Assembly: GCA_037389465.1 (NCBI GenBank)
Contig: JAZARR010000078.1
Span: 3,968,001-4,032,000, forward strand
Direction: 5' to 3'
Origin: Baylisascaris procyonis
Taxonomy: Eukaryota > Nematoda > Chromadorea > Rhabditida > Ascarididae
DNA length: 64,000 nucleotides
Every line of letters starts with the position of its first letter. Within the stretch, counting starts at the first letter, position 1. The notes beneath the pieces are model-generated. The model ran no database searches. It saw only the letters and a program-made list of their open reading frames with translations, and was not told the DNA's origin. Positions 46,241 through 59,309 of the stretch are shown here, in pieces. The position numbers and the translations under genes were made by a program.

Positions 46241-49200
46241 ATGGTTAATTGGGAAGAAAAAATTTTGGAGTATCGTGCCGAAGCCAACAAATATCGTCTT
46301 GAGTGAGTGTGCTTTCATTTTTTTTTACTCCTTTCTTCCTCTAAGAGATGGGAAAGTTTCCGCAAGTTTCTGTTGGATTTATAAGCAAATGAGGTTTTTC
46401 CTTTCCTTCATCACAGTTTCTCTGATCATCACTTTGCCTTCATGCAGAATTTCTTCTTTTAAGCTTCTGCAACTAAGCAATACTGCTGCAAATACTCCTA
46501 CGGCTATCAAAGCAAGGCGAGGGGGGGGGTAATGTTAATCTAGTGACATAATAGGGTCTATTAAGAGGTTGCGAGAAATGTAGGGGAGCTTTATTAGCAA
46601 TAATGAAGTTGCAATTGTCTTTTGAAAGCTGTTTTTTTTTAAAGTAAAGGATAGCAAAGAGGATTTCATGACTACAAAAATCATTTTCATCCGTACATCA
46701 CTTGATGGATATCCAACTATGAATCAAACAGCTAAATCAATGACGAAAGCTATTACTAATGCTGCAGTGCTATCAAATGTTTCTTGCTTATTTAGAGTGC
46801 TAGGAAAGAGCTGCAGTGTAGAATGATGAAAGTTCTACGGTGCGATACTTGTAAATAGAACACTCTAATCTGCGATCGTCGACACATAAACTGTGTGTCT
46901 CATTTATCCGCATTTCTTTTTGTTCCGATTCGCTGACTAGTCGATTTTACCTGCACGTGTTGAGCTATGTTACTGAAAATTATTGCCTCATATTCATTTA
47001 AGTAAAGATTTATTTATGTTTTTCCACAAATCGATGTTCCTGATGAAACGGGGCTTAGGGAGGTGGTGAAGCCTTTGTTTTGAAGCAATTAACGTTTTCA
47101 TCGATGAGACTAAAGTTTATTCTGAATTTTATCTCTGATATTTTAGCATGTTCTTCAAATCGTTCAAGGTGCTACTGAAAATATTTTTTCTAAGTGGCGA
47201 GGTTCCCTAATCTTTCTTCTCCCCCTTAAACTCCCCTATCCATCATATAATTCATTTACTGCACTTGTTTTTTGTTGTTTGTTGTAGTGTTTTATTTATG
47301 AATCACATAAGATGGTGAAAGAGGTTGAAATTATCATAGGGCCGAGGAAGCGAAAGCGGAACTTGAAGAGTACGTCTCATATAGTCGGCAGCTGGAAGCT
47401 GAATTCGATGAACAGTTAAATGGAATGAAACGAGACATTAGCGCTCGAGATAGAGAGCTAAATGAGCTAAGATCGGAGCGCGACAAACTGCGAGTAGGTA
47501 TTTTGGTTATTCTAATAGGCTTGCCTTTATAGCCTTCTGCCCCTGATTTATTATTTTATGCACACCATCTTCTCTAAGTCTATCTGTCGGCGCAAGATTA
47601 TTCTTAATGGGTGATGGAAAGGCGATGGGTAGTAGGTTTCTCTTGCAGCCGTCTGCCTCTTATTATTTTGAAAAAGAATGCCATAGCTTTCTCCATTGTA
47701 AGTCTATGATTATTCGCAGTGAATTCTTGAAAGGATACGATTGCTTCACTGATAACCGCAAACTTTGAGAGGTCGAAAATTTGAAGGCTTGCTTCGTCCT
47801 TTACCTTACTTTACGTGCATATTGCGATCAAATTTTCTGGCTTTCATATTGTATGCTTGCGACAGGTTCATTAAGTTTATTCTCGCACTCGATTTTGCTA
47901 ACCTGTAGAGTTTTATCCATCAGACACAAATGCACATACGTTTATCTCTGTAATTGATCGATGCGAATAGGGTGTGGAAAATGGCAGTGATTGTTTTTCC
48001 TTTTCCGTTTTTATAATTAAATTATTTTTTACGAATAAGACGTTGCCATAAATTCACAAAAATGAAGCATTTTATTCAATGTGGGAGCTGATCTTACAAT
48101 TTTTTTTGCTAGCTGCTCTTTTTCTATTGTATTTCATTTTCTTCGAATAATCCCTAAAGTATGATTACGTTGTAGTAAGTAATATAGTAACAAAATGAAA
48201 GCGAGCGCGCTGATTCCGTATGAACGGAGGTTTTGTAAGTAATAATTAGCAGATATAAACGTTTTTAGGAAAGTCTAGCGCGTTCACGAAAGGAGGCACT
48301 CTCAAATGGAATGGTCCTCCAAGAGCAGCTGCAAATAGCAGTAAAAGAGAGAGACCGACTCTCCAAGCAGGTTCAGCACCTTGAGCAGCAAAACGACGAT
48401 CTTGAACGTGAACTGAGGTTAGTATCTGTTTGCTTCCTGATTGTACTAGTGGACGAAAAAGGAGGAATAAGCTTGTTCGATTTAAGTTGGCGTGGATAGT
48501 CATCGTTCAGTTTATTTAATAATGGATGAACTTACCTAAGCAAGCAGTTCCATGGGTGGCATACAAGTTGCACATTAGAGAAACGTTGAAAATTTACTTC
48601 ATTGGTGCAACTTTTACAAATATTTTATCTCCCTTTTTATTTGATATTTGCGCTAAAATCTTCAATACATTAATTTTTAATGCATCAATTTGAGTACATT
48701 GTTTTGCAGAATAAAATCCGTAACGTTAGCCGATACCGAAAAGAAATTGAACGCCGAGCTTGAGGCTCATGCATTGCTTACTACAGAATTGGAATTTAAA
48801 GATGAATTGAAGGTTAGTTCATTGCGTTTTTCATTATATTATTTGAATGCTTTAGCCTTATTGAGTCATCGGACGAGTCAAGAAGTCGATCATTTTGCTC
48901 TTAGATGATAGACCTCCAGTTTCCTCTAAAGGCTGAAAATTCTCCATATTTAGTGTTTAAGTTGAAGAGTTATCGATAGATCTTCCATTGTCCGTCACTT
49001 TATTCAGCATGTTGAAATTCCTTCTAGTCCCAGTCTTTTTTTTTCTTTTGCTTTCTGCTACTCGTTCTAAAAGCAGAATATGCGGGGGAGCCTCGATGAA
49101 GCGAATTCCATGGAGTGAGAGAGGAGAACTTCGTAAAATTTGGTCTTTGACGTTGGACGGTTATTTCGTCATTAGTTTACTTTACTTCATCTGTATTTCT

Positions 49201-50935
49201 GCTTGTAGGAACAGTGCCAAAGATTGGAGGATGAGATCCGGGACTTAAAGTTGGACAATACAGTTAAAGATGCAAAGATCAAAAGTTGGCATATCGTTGA
49301 TAAGAAACCGGTGCTGTCGGTACGAACTGAAAAACAAAAGGAATTTGGCAAGAACGGCATCACCAAACTACCGACTGCAGGTGAGAACTTTTTCAAGTCT
49401 GAGACACATATCGTGATCCGTTGCAAATCTCAAATCGTTTGTGAAAATCCGCAGCAGCATCTTTTGAATAATTTGTGTTTATCCACTTCATGAATAGGAG
49501 AGGATTTGGTGCCAGTGAGGAGAGAGGTCGAAGTTGGCGATGGTGCTGGAGTGGAAACCTGTTCATCTCCCTTTGGTTAGCAGAACGAAATCTATTGTAC
49601 ATTGCCATGGTTATTTTAATGTATTTTCAAGTTTGTAAATATTGCTTCCAGCTGTATAAGTGCCCATGAATAAACAGTGATTGCGATTTCTTAGATAAAA
49701 GCAGGTGAGTGGTGGAGCACCATCACTTCCTTCAGCTGCTATTCAAAGGAATTTAATTGCCGAGAAGAACGAAGTTGTGAGTTTGTATCTGTGAAGGCGA
49801 TTGATGCAGCAGAGGCGGTAGCTTGTGAGTGTAGAAAATTCTAGTGGATAAAACTAAGCAGCGGAATGCAAACGTCAGTCTAAAGAGGAGCAGTCGAAAC
49901 TGTAACACTCTCACGCCTCACTTTCTCCTCCATCCTTTCTGCCTAGTGGTGTTCTTAGAGATTTCTCTTGTTACCCATGTAAGTAATCGAATGGCGATGC
50001 CATCCTTCGATTCGCATAAACGTTGATTTTTCTTGGGGTTGGCCATCTCATCTAATAGTGAAACCCGAAATGTACTGAAGGCAGTGATGGCATAGGGGGA
50101 AGAAATGATCAGCTGACACGCTTTTTCACTCGACCTCGGGCTGTCAACTGTTTATTCTTATGCTGCTGAAGAATATAATGGAACTTTCTCAGGCACCGAG
50201 AAGATGCTGGATGATGAAGCGAAAGTCCCCAAACTCAGTAATGGAAATGAGAATGGCGTTGGTTCGAAACTCAGCACATTGCCGTCACCACTTGCTCGAA
50301 ATGTTTCACCGATCATCGCAGATTTACTTCGAACCATTCAGGTCCTTGTTTTCAATTGCTCTACGAGCGGCGATTTTAGGTTAATGTGGATTATAGAGAA
50401 GTAGAGAGCAACGAGAATTATGGAAAATTACGATAAGATACTTAATGTTGTGCTCGATTCGTCGGTACTGAACAAAAGAGATCGTGGGCGAATTTTACTA
50501 CTCTCTGTCAGCCAGGAAAATTTTGCTCATTTTTCTGGCTAAAAAACGTTATTGAAAGAGTATTTTTGCGCCGGTAGCGTGAAAAAGCATGTATTGCAGG
50601 ATTGTTTGGAGAATAATAATATTGTACGCATTTGATGAGCGGTATTTTTGACTCGCTATATGTTTGTTTATTTGTGCGTTTATTTTACTGACTCAATTTT
50701 GAATGGGATATTGACGTTTTTATAAATGGTGATCGGCAGAGATGAACTATTTCATGGAGTTGTATTGCTGTGCTTACAAGGTAGACCTTTCACTATCTGA
50801 AATGAGGGCATATCTTATATTGACCCATATATAGTGCTTTTACTATAGGCATTGGAAATGAAGCTTCATCGACTATGCCCAGAACGAAGGAATAACACAT
50901 ACGAAAATGGAGTCGGATCACCCTGTCGTCAATAA
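46241..50935 (+). CDS. nud-2: NudE/NDEL1 dynein regulator (NUD-2 orthologue), complete
   Basis: NudE proteins bridge LIS1 and cytoplasmic dynein and act in nuclear migration, mitosis and neuronal transport. Seven exons join in phase: 46241-46302, 47340-47493, 48269-48417, 48710-48812, 49209-49380, 50193-50341 and 50849-50935, giving 291 residues. From the start (VNWEEKILEYRAEANKYRL) to about residue 190 the protein is one long coiled coil, with the family landmarks LEAEFDEQL, LEQQNDDLERELR (human LEQANDDLERAKR), LTTELEFKDEL and QRLEDEIRDLKLD. A short linker follows, then SPIIADLLRTIQ, matching the conserved C-terminal helix of NDE1/NDEL1, and a short tail ending SPCRQ. It is a little shorter than human NDEL1 (345). 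The last donor (GTCCTT) is weak, so the final exon is slightly less sure. Confidence 0.93.
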
Positions 50936-52440
50936 TAGCTTCATTTTCGAATGCAACTTGTTATAAAGGTTAACGTTTTCTACTTTTTTGATATGCGATA
51001 ACAATATTGCTGATTGAATTTGTGTGTTCGGTTGTTGTTGTTTTTAATCTTCTGCAATAGTTTAGAACGCTTCTTTCAACGGCCATTGAGGTGGGGGGGG
51101 GGACGGGGGGGGGAGAGAAGAAGTCTTCCGTAATGGAAATTAAACGGTTAAAAAATTAAAGAATCATTGCTTTCCACTTTCTGCTTTTGCTGGTTTTTTT
51201 TTTTCATTATGCTGGTGGGAAATCATTGCAGGAAACATGATGATTGTAGCTGTGCTAGAATGTTTTGTTTTTTTTTTTTTTTTTAGTATATAAGTTAACC
51301 TCTTCATTCCCTTCATTTCTCTCTGCCTTCTTAATTATTGTTGTAAGAGTGATTTTCCACTCGAGCAATTTATTTACGCTAATTTATTTTTGCTTTAGCC
51401 CATTCGTGATGACGTTTCGCTGGCGGGCCGCTTGCAAATGCGGTTTCTTCCTTCAAATATTATTCGGGATAATGAAAAATTGCTCAATTTTGATCGAAAT
51501 TTTTTTATTTCTATAATCATTGGGAATTTATTCTATCTTCCTCAAGTATGCATAATTTCTTTCTCATCGATATTTAAATATTTCCCTATTGTGTTCACAT
51601 TTTTCTATCGTTGTATCATTGCGATTATTTGAAGATAGAAGAGTGATTACTCTTTCCTTTATCGAACATCGGAAGCATTTCTTTTGTTCGAAATATACGT
51701 TGTCATATCTTCGAGTATTTTTTTTTTTTTTTGTCTGAACGAAAGGCTTATGCATCGTGGAAATCTATTAGTGATTTATGTGCAGTTATATTTTGCCTCC
51801 TTATTTTACGCTCTGCTCTGCGACTCTTTTATCTTATATGCGATGTTCTGTACAGCCGTTCTTGAGATATATGTGTTTAATATCGTCACGCTATTCAAAT
51901 CTTTCATGTGGTCAGTAGATGTGTTAATATTGTTGGGATACCGGTCAGAGTCGTTCATCGGGCTTTGACTTTTTACTACAGAAGCTCATATCCAGTAAAC
52001 AAGGATTGTGGCGGTAAATTCTGCAGGATGGCCCAGAGTAGCAGTGCGTTGTTCTGCTATCGATATTTTCGTTACGCTTTCTCGTTTCCTGCGTGTTTTT
52101 TTTTTTTTAATTCGGTAGCCTAAAAAATTCTCAGCTTTCATGGTGGATGAGTCTCACCAGGCGCTCACTACAAGAAGGCATTTTGTTGGTGAAGCTTTAA
52201 CATGTATATGAGCATTTCATCAAAATTGCCAGATAGTGGCTTGAGCACTTCTCCACGCCACCGCCGGACTCTGAAGTGATCAAGACTCCTATCCCTAATT
52301 ATTAAGAAGGGGATACTGTTGAGGATGCACCTCGCAGAGGATGGTCTTGATCCAGCGAATCAGAAGACAGAAAATCCCCAATTTTAAGCTGAAAAAATGC
52401 ATTGAGCTCCATGGCGCTTAGGCGGAATTGCGTTGATCAG
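50936..52440. other. nud-2 3' flank; no further gene
   Basis: A G-rich run (51092-51114) and then T-rich DNA, which creates hydrophobic open frames at 51265-52123 on the plus strand. A more even-composition block at 52135-52440 includes a frame reading GDTVEDAPRRG. This faintly recalls the GD-xxx-ED-x-PR-x-GR turn of mariner transposases, but stops interrupt it and the rest does not align. Confidence 0.3.
51092..51114 (+). repeat. G-run pair (G-quadruplex candidate)
   Basis: Two G-blocks of about nine bases separated by AC, on the coding strand 160 bases after the nud-2 stop codon. Confidence 0.85.
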
Positions 52441-52464
52441 TGGTTTTTTTTTTAATGTTTAATT

Positions 52465-52483
52465 ATTATGACTGTCTCAAAAT
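52465..52483 (+). repeat. Left arm of a distant 19-bp inverted repeat
   Basis: ATTATGACTGTCTCAAAAT, the exact reverse complement of 56653-56671. The two copies point inward across 4.2 kb, as terminal inverted repeats would. Confidence 0.75.
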
Positions 52484-52489
52484 AAAATT

Positions 52490-55400
52490 CTTTGAAATTT
52501 TCCAGGGTGATCATAAATTCTCAAAGTTACTTCTCCATAAATAAACAACATACTGCTACTTCTCGGCCAGTCTATACATATTTAGCTGCATACTTCTCTA
52601 AGTAGGAGTCTACTCGATTTCTACGTCTTTCCAGTGCTCCCCAAGGTTGTAATCGATCGACAGATGGCGAAAGTGTCCATGCATATGTGCTGCTGCATAT
52701 CTTTTATGGCCGGATCTGAGCAGACATTAGACGAAATGGTAAATTTTACTGAAATTTCCTGAAATTTTGGTTTACCTCAGCACTGTTTTTTTTTCAACAC
52801 GACTTGATTTGAATCATCCAGAACGCTTCCTTCTTGAGCTTAAATTTTCCGATTCTTTTTAATTTTTTTAAAATCTTCAGGGGGTTTTTGGCTGCCAGCA
52901 GATTCCAAATTCATGAATTTTATCAATACTTGAAGTCAGTTACAATTTCAAGTTTGAGTGGAAGAGGGAAGGGTTGATAAAAAAGTGCAATATCAGGTTG
53001 AGTTCGTAGTTTTGCGTAAAAGTTGGTTTCGGCACTTGGTCTTCACTGATAATTAAGTAAAAAGAGCAGTGGTCATATTTAGAGATAAAAACAGCCATTC
53101 GGTTGAATACGACAAAAAGAAAACTGGTAAAACACCCAACGGGTTGAATACCAACTCGATATGCAAATAACTAACATACATAGGTGGTCGATTGCGGCTG
53201 TCATCCTTTTTTGTGATACTCATATGAGCATGACTGAAGTAAGTAGAATTCACCGTGATGTCGTTGTTGCACGCTAACTGTTGTTGGTGATTGACGATTG
53301 ATATGTCTATCTTTAAGTATTCTTTCGTGCATCCTGCGTCACTGTATTTACGACACTGTTTCGTATGCGATAGTGGGAAGCTGAGACATGTCAACTTCGG
53401 CTAAGTGATACCCATTTTCTTCTTCAGCTTTGTCATCCTGCCTCCTCTCTCCTCCCCTCCTCTCTCCTCGATCCGCCTACCTTTTCAATGTCTGAATGTT
53501 ATGAACGTGTCGCTTAGTGCCGTAATATTCAGAACCATTGAAAAGAATACGGTGAACTATACAGGAAATGAGTAGATAAAAGAGCAAATCGTCGAATTGC
53601 ATCGATTTTGATGGATATTCCATTTGAAGCATGTCATGTCAACATGCGTAATTTTTCTTTCGTGCCATTGTTTCGACAGGTCATGATGATGTGTGTTTCT
53701 TTCTTCAAGAGACGTTAATATATGCCCTGTATTCTCATGGCAAACAATGTTCTCTTATGGAGTGGAATGAATTCGTTGCGTTTTTCAGTGGGACTGCATC
53801 GAATATAACGTAGCCGGGAAAGTAATTTTCCCACTAATTTTCCCACTTCTATCAGAAGTAACATTCCTGGAAATTTTATTGTCTACGTGAAAGCTTCTTT
53901 AAAAGTACTATCACTTTCACTTTTCCGACCATATTGAGTCATTGCTAAGCAAGTAAGTATAGGTGATAGATTTTTTCTGCTTTATAGCAGCGGTTATAGC
54001 ACACGCTTCAAAACAGCTAATTTTCTGGTAGGTTTTATGGAAAGTCTTTATGTGTTTCTACCTTTAAAGTTGCTCTTACTAATTTGTCTTGTTTCTTGTA
54101 GGTTTTATCTTCAAGAAGTACTGATGTGATGTGATGATTCTGCGCTTATGCTTCGAAAATCTTGCTCATCGCTTCACGGTCTTAGTAATTTTACTAAAAG
54201 CTCCTTGCGGGCATGCTCCTTTGCGATTGCCTATCCACTATTTGCGGATTGCTAACGCTACAAGTAAGTTGTAAAGGTGTGAGGCTATTCTAACGATATG
54301 TAGTGATGTAAAAGTGTCAGAGCGTTTACGTTAAAACATTAAGCGCAATATGAAAGTATTCAAAAGATGAGCTTGAATCGTCAAGTGAATGCATTCATTG
54401 TGCAATGGAGGATTTTGTCTTGGCAGAGTTAATTTTTTGTGTTGCCCATTTGTTGTGCAATTGTGCGTGCAGGTTAGTGCTGAAATTTTTCGTTTAATAT
54501 AATAAGCAATTTCATTTTGAGAGTGAGAAATGTGAACAAAATGGTGCGATCGCACTGTCTGTAATGGGACGAGTATGAACTTCATGAGGTAACTTCAAAG
54601 TCGACTTAGGTAGTATAACACTGTATGGATGTTTGCTCGTCTCGAATATGTGGTAAAAAACTCTCATCTTTAGGAGCATTTAACGACTTCGCACCGAACA
54701 CTTCATTGTTAAAAAGTGGGAAATTTTGTTGTCCCATAGAATGGAAGTGAAGGGTGAGGTAGCAATTCCGAAGAAACATCGCAGCGTAAAGTGTTTGAGG
54801 GAACGCTAGATGACCATTGTATATGGGGTGCAGCATTGCGTTACTTCTGCGCTTAGTAGGTTCGCACGTTTTTTTCACTCGTTTTTTCGCTAGATCTCTT
54901 TTGTTACGATGTGCAGACTAGCTGCTAAATGGAGGCAAACGTACGCATATTGTTATGACCATGGATTGTTGGAAGCTGATTAACGTCGAAAATATCTGTG
55001 CATTTCTTTATCTTAGGTTCACTATTTTTAATGCCGTCTCGGATGATGCCGCTTAGTTGTGTCAGGAAAATGAGTCACAACACCTTACTTATCTGAGCAC
55101 AATCAACCTTCATCGGAATATTCCTTTCCGTCTTTCCATAGCTGAGTTCTGTTCTTGCTGATGCTATAAAAAAATGTCAGTTTTACACTCGAAAAATACA
55201 ATTGTATGGGCAGACGCCAATAGTTGGATGAATTTTGTAAAATTGGATGCGATAGCTGCTTGATGGTCACAAACAAGGTTGCATTGTGATGCGATGGTGT
55301 GATAACGTGTGGCGGCAAATATGACCAGCTACTGTCTGATTGAACGTGAGAGCTACATGCAAGCCGCACTGTTTTTATCACATCTAATTTCCGGAAATCA

Positions 55401-55600
55401 GATCATGGTGAACTGAAACGATGAAAGCTTGCAATGTGTTTATTTTAAAGGCGTGGATTATTTTTGTTATATTTCTTCATCGCAGCTCTTTTGAACTGTT
55501 GACTGAGACTGCCGTGCACACTGACAGACACAATATGTAAGCACAGTTCGAAGGCGGCATTCCATATTTACTGGATCTGCCGAACGGATAAGTTGACATA
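52490..55600. other. No gene seen
   Basis: Interior of the 52465/56653 inverted-repeat pair. It contains a CTCCTCTCTCCTCCC pyrimidine stretch at 53438-53470. Open frames at 53053-53394, 54331-54878 and 55103-55381 on the minus strand have no recognised similarity. No transposase catalytic motif was identified on either strand. Confidence 0.35.
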
Positions 55601-55612
55601 TACACGCATCCT

Positions 55613-55735
55613 GATTGAAGCTACTGGACGGACAGGCCGGCCGACATATATACACATATACGCACATGTACTTGGAGATGACATTCTACTTAGATTGAAA
55701 CTACAGGACAGACAGACAGACAGACAGACATATAT
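55613..55735. repeat. 80-bp duplicated unit containing (GACA)n
   Basis: GATTGAAGCTACTGG at 55613 and GATTGAAACTACAGG at 55693 begin two copies of one unit. Each runs through a GACGGACAGG or GACAGACAGA stretch into GACATATATACAC. The second copy has an expanded (GACA)n run, so a microsatellite has grown within a tandem duplication. Confidence 0.8.
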
Positions 55736-56021
55736 ACACTACTCAGAGACGATGTCCCATTTTACACTCCAACAAATGCAAATTTACAAAAAAAAAAAAA
55801 AAAAAATCGCATAAAGGATAATAGATTGCCTTTGTTGGTTGAAATGGCAAGTGCGATGGGTGGGGCATTTGTGAAGCGTTCCTTGGCGATAAACCGACAA
55901 ATGCATCTGCCGAATTCTCTGAATGGATAAACTTTGGCTCTTTTTATCCTCGATCCCCCTCCTCTTTCCGGGGTTCTTGTCTTGCTGCGCCCTTCCCCAC
56001 CCCTCCTTCCACGGTACCTGC

Positions 56022-56049
56022 TATATATATATATATATATATATATATT
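56022..56049. repeat. (TA)n microsatellite
   Basis: Short uninterrupted TA tract in a C/T-rich context. Confidence 0.95.
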
Positions 56050-56459
56050 TTAGTCGTTGTTTATCCTCGTCCTACATCGATTCTTTTATTCCCTTCTACA
56101 CTCTTAACTGCATACATTTGTTCATTGTCTATTATCATCGTCGTTTTTTAAAGCTTTGAGCGACACGTTTCCCTCAACAGCTGCTTTCATAAGAGACGAT
56201 ACAAATTTGTTTAAGTGGCGTCCAAAAATTTGCATACAACATCTAAAAGTTGGCTACTTTATCAATAATTCCATCGTTCCTTTTCATCTAAGGCAATAAG
56301 AATTTTTTTTTTCATTTCTGAGCATCAATTCTGCTTTTCTTTTCAAGCGGAATTATTAGTTTATAAGCTTACAATCTCTGTAAAATCACACGATACGAAA
56401 CAAGCAAATTATGCTGAAAACAAATATTTCATAGTCGCTAGAAATTTACCTCTTACATT

Positions 56460-56645
56460 TTGGCGTTTCTTCATATCTATTGTATTTCAATCGATGAAAA
56501 ATTTTCAAAACAAATTAGATTGATAGAAGCTTCAAACGATTTCGATTACTTAGCGGAAAAGATTTTAAGACTATTTCCTTCAAAATGGCATGAATTATCC
56601 TCAAAAGTTTTGAATTTCAATTTTTATAAAGGAGGATTAAGATAG
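56460..56645 (+). pseudogene. ORF abutting the right inverted-repeat arm
   Basis: A polar open frame, KFSKQIRLIEASNDFDYL then AEKILRLFPSKWHELSSKVL, ends at 56645, eight bases before the right repeat arm at 56653. A short charged region with LFPSKW close to a terminal repeat recalls the LPKRW-type end of mariner-family transposases, but the similarity is too weak to assert and no DDE core was found. Confidence 0.15.
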
Positions 56646-56652
56646 AGATGAA

Positions 56653-56671
56653 ATTTTGAGACAGTCATAAT
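56653..56671 (-). repeat. Right arm of a distant 19-bp inverted repeat
   Basis: Exact reverse complement of 52465-52483. Flanking bases on either side of the two arms are not clearly similar beyond the 19 bases, and no clean target-site duplication is evident. Confidence 0.75.
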
Positions 56672-56679
56672 TCATTATT

Positions 56680-59300
56680 CTTCTATTGTATAGAAAAATG
56701 ACGTTTGGACGTTTTTGGAACATAGGCCGATAAGCCTTCCATCGTCATGCGAAATCCCTCAAAGATTTTTCTTTCATCAATTTTCAACGTTCACGGAATG
56801 CAGTAGGAACGATTGTCTTTCCCTTCTCTATCGTATTCCTTTCTCTAAATGACCATCACCGGCTAGACCATCATTAATCGTCGTCCTACAGCTTATTTAA
56901 CGCACTCGAACTAATTGATTTTGTAGAGTGGCCGAAAGTGAATGAAAACAATCAAGAACATCGTAAAGGCGATCATTGCCGAATGTGTGAATGTTAATCA
57001 CTTCGAATTATTATCGATGCACTTTAATGCGAACTGATCGAAGTAGTTTTTAGATCCAATCTCAATTGTTGCCACCTAATGCGTTGCAGCAGATCTGAAA
57101 GAAACACTCCTATAAAACGATATTTGAATGATGTTCAGCTTTCAATTTGCTGTTTTTAAAAATTTTTCCCATTCCTCAAGGCGTCTTAATTGAGAAAGAA
57201 ATTCCTTATCAGTGATTTTATTCTATAGAATGAGATTGAGAATTATCACATTTGTCAAGAATATCCTTATCAGCATTCCAGTAATAATATTCCAACTGGT
57301 ATCAACTACAGTATTTTCATAAATACAACCCAGTTACAGAAGAAAAAATGAATTAATTTCGCATAAAATGTTAGTAAAATAAGATCAAATTATTGAAAAC
57401 CTGTAATTAAGTGATACTAGGATAATTAAAGAATGCTTTCCAATATTTTACAATTCGAAAGCAACTCTGTATAGGTGCTACAGTATTGTTGACATCTCAT
57501 ATGTCTGCTTTCCATCACTGAATAACAATTACGATAAAGGTCTCCAATTTGCATCCGAGGTTCTTTTGCTTATTTGAGTGCTGCATATGCTTTCGAAGGT
57601 TTATTTGATATCCTACAATGATTCATATATGACTCATTCCGTATATCGCTATTCACCTTGAAAAAAAAAAGCGAATACGCAAATATATGGCAACGACAAG
57701 CATTCATAGTATTAATGAAATTCTTTTCCTTATTCCATTAAAACAATATTATAAATGGAAATGTTTAAAAGAGTCTTTTATAGATGGCTTTAACTCTCTC
57801 CCACCTTAAACCAATTTATAGAACAGTTTTCCATACCAAAAGTGAAAACGTTTTTATTTTTGTTGAATACCGCTGAGTAAATTGCCCACACAACGAGACT
57901 CCCTCCAAATGTAGAAGTTTCTGAGAAATTGAAATATTTCAGAAATTCTACGTCTACTGATTATGCTAAATTCAGTTTCGCTCTATTAATGGAAATAAAT
58001 CAGCGTAACTTTTTTCGTTGATAATCTGTGAATGCTTCTTTGAATTGTTGCGAATGCTGAGATACTGCAAAAAAAAAAGAGTGTGGATTTGATGCGGAGT
58101 TTATAAGAGCTTAGAATGGATAACAATATCATACTTGCTGATTTGCTAACGATCAAATTTCAAATTTCCATGTTTTGAAGGAGGATGATAAATGGAAGGA
58201 TTGGAGGAGAGCGAAAAAATATGCGACAAGAAGGAGTAAGCATGAAGAAAGGGAATGCTGCAAAATATAGAGGAAATTCTTTGTAGAAACCTTTGTAGCG
58301 TTCGAATGTGAGCACACAACACGCTTTTTTTTTGTGAATTTCACCTTTAGAAACAATCGATGGATCGATAATAATTCTCTAGTATGAATCTATGATAGCT
58401 ATCGAAAATTATTTTTCTTGAATATAACGTGAAAGTTCTGGGTAAATGGAAATCACATGAGATGCGTTTAGAATCGTAACAAAGATTATAACAGATCATT
58501 AACAGATTATAACGTAACAAAGATCATTAACGTACAATAGATTATAACGGTTTTACAATTTAATGCTCAAGGTGAAACAATGTCGAGGATTAACTGCGAG
58601 TGAAGTCGAGCCTCTTCTATTTAATTTAATCTTTACTTAGCCTGTGGTGATATAACTCCGAATGGAGTCGAATCAGTTGGTGGATGCAAAACATAAATTT
58701 CAGGGGCACGGTCAGATATCAGAGTAAGTCAAAATCGAGTTTATAGAGTAAATGATGAGAGCGTAGAAATCAATCACCACAATTACAAATTAAGAGAGAT
58801 GCTAGTTGAAATCTGAAATAACAGGAAAATAAAGTTTAGTGGTCGTGAGCTTAAAATTCCTCGAAAAAAGAATAAAATAAACTTAAATAAAATAGGAATA
58901 AAATAAACATTTTCGTAATGTGTAAAATTCGTTCATTTTTCCATAAAAAATGAAGAAATAAATTCGTTTTTCAAAATTTATATCGCACCTTTCGTGAAAG
59001 TATTTATACATAGAAATAGCTAAACGTACCATGCATATCTATTTCAACTTTCGAAAGCACTAATTCACTATTTATACTTCTATAAAGGAATACTTATGAA
59101 GGCATATTTATAATAAATATAGATATAGATTCATATAGCATTAAACTGAAGAGCATTAATGTTAGTCTTCTATTACTAACTTCCAATTAGTTGACTTATT
59201 TTTTCAAAACAATTTCGCATGCTTATCACTACGTTGAACTTCTCTGCTCACTTTGAGAATATTTTTCTGCTAAATAGCGTTGAAAGTTCCCTTTTTATGC
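56680..59300. other. No gene seen
   Basis: AT-rich sequence with stops in all frames at short intervals. A local repeat lies at 58474-58553 (listed separately) and an AATAAAATAAA-type cluster near 58865-58910. Confidence 0.4.
58474..58553. repeat. Degenerate short tandem repeat
   Basis: GTAACAAAGAT occurs twice, interleaved with GATTATAAC (three times) and GATCATTAAC (twice). This gives a scrambled tandem array of units of 15-25 bases. Confidence 0.7.
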
Positions 59301-59309
59301 AATTGTTTA

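Noticed and set aside
51265..52123. Hydrophobic plus-strand ORFs that look like membrane proteins
   Set aside because: T-rich DNA gives Phe/Leu/Ile codons by composition. There are no exon signals or conserved motifs, and the region is downstream of nud-2.
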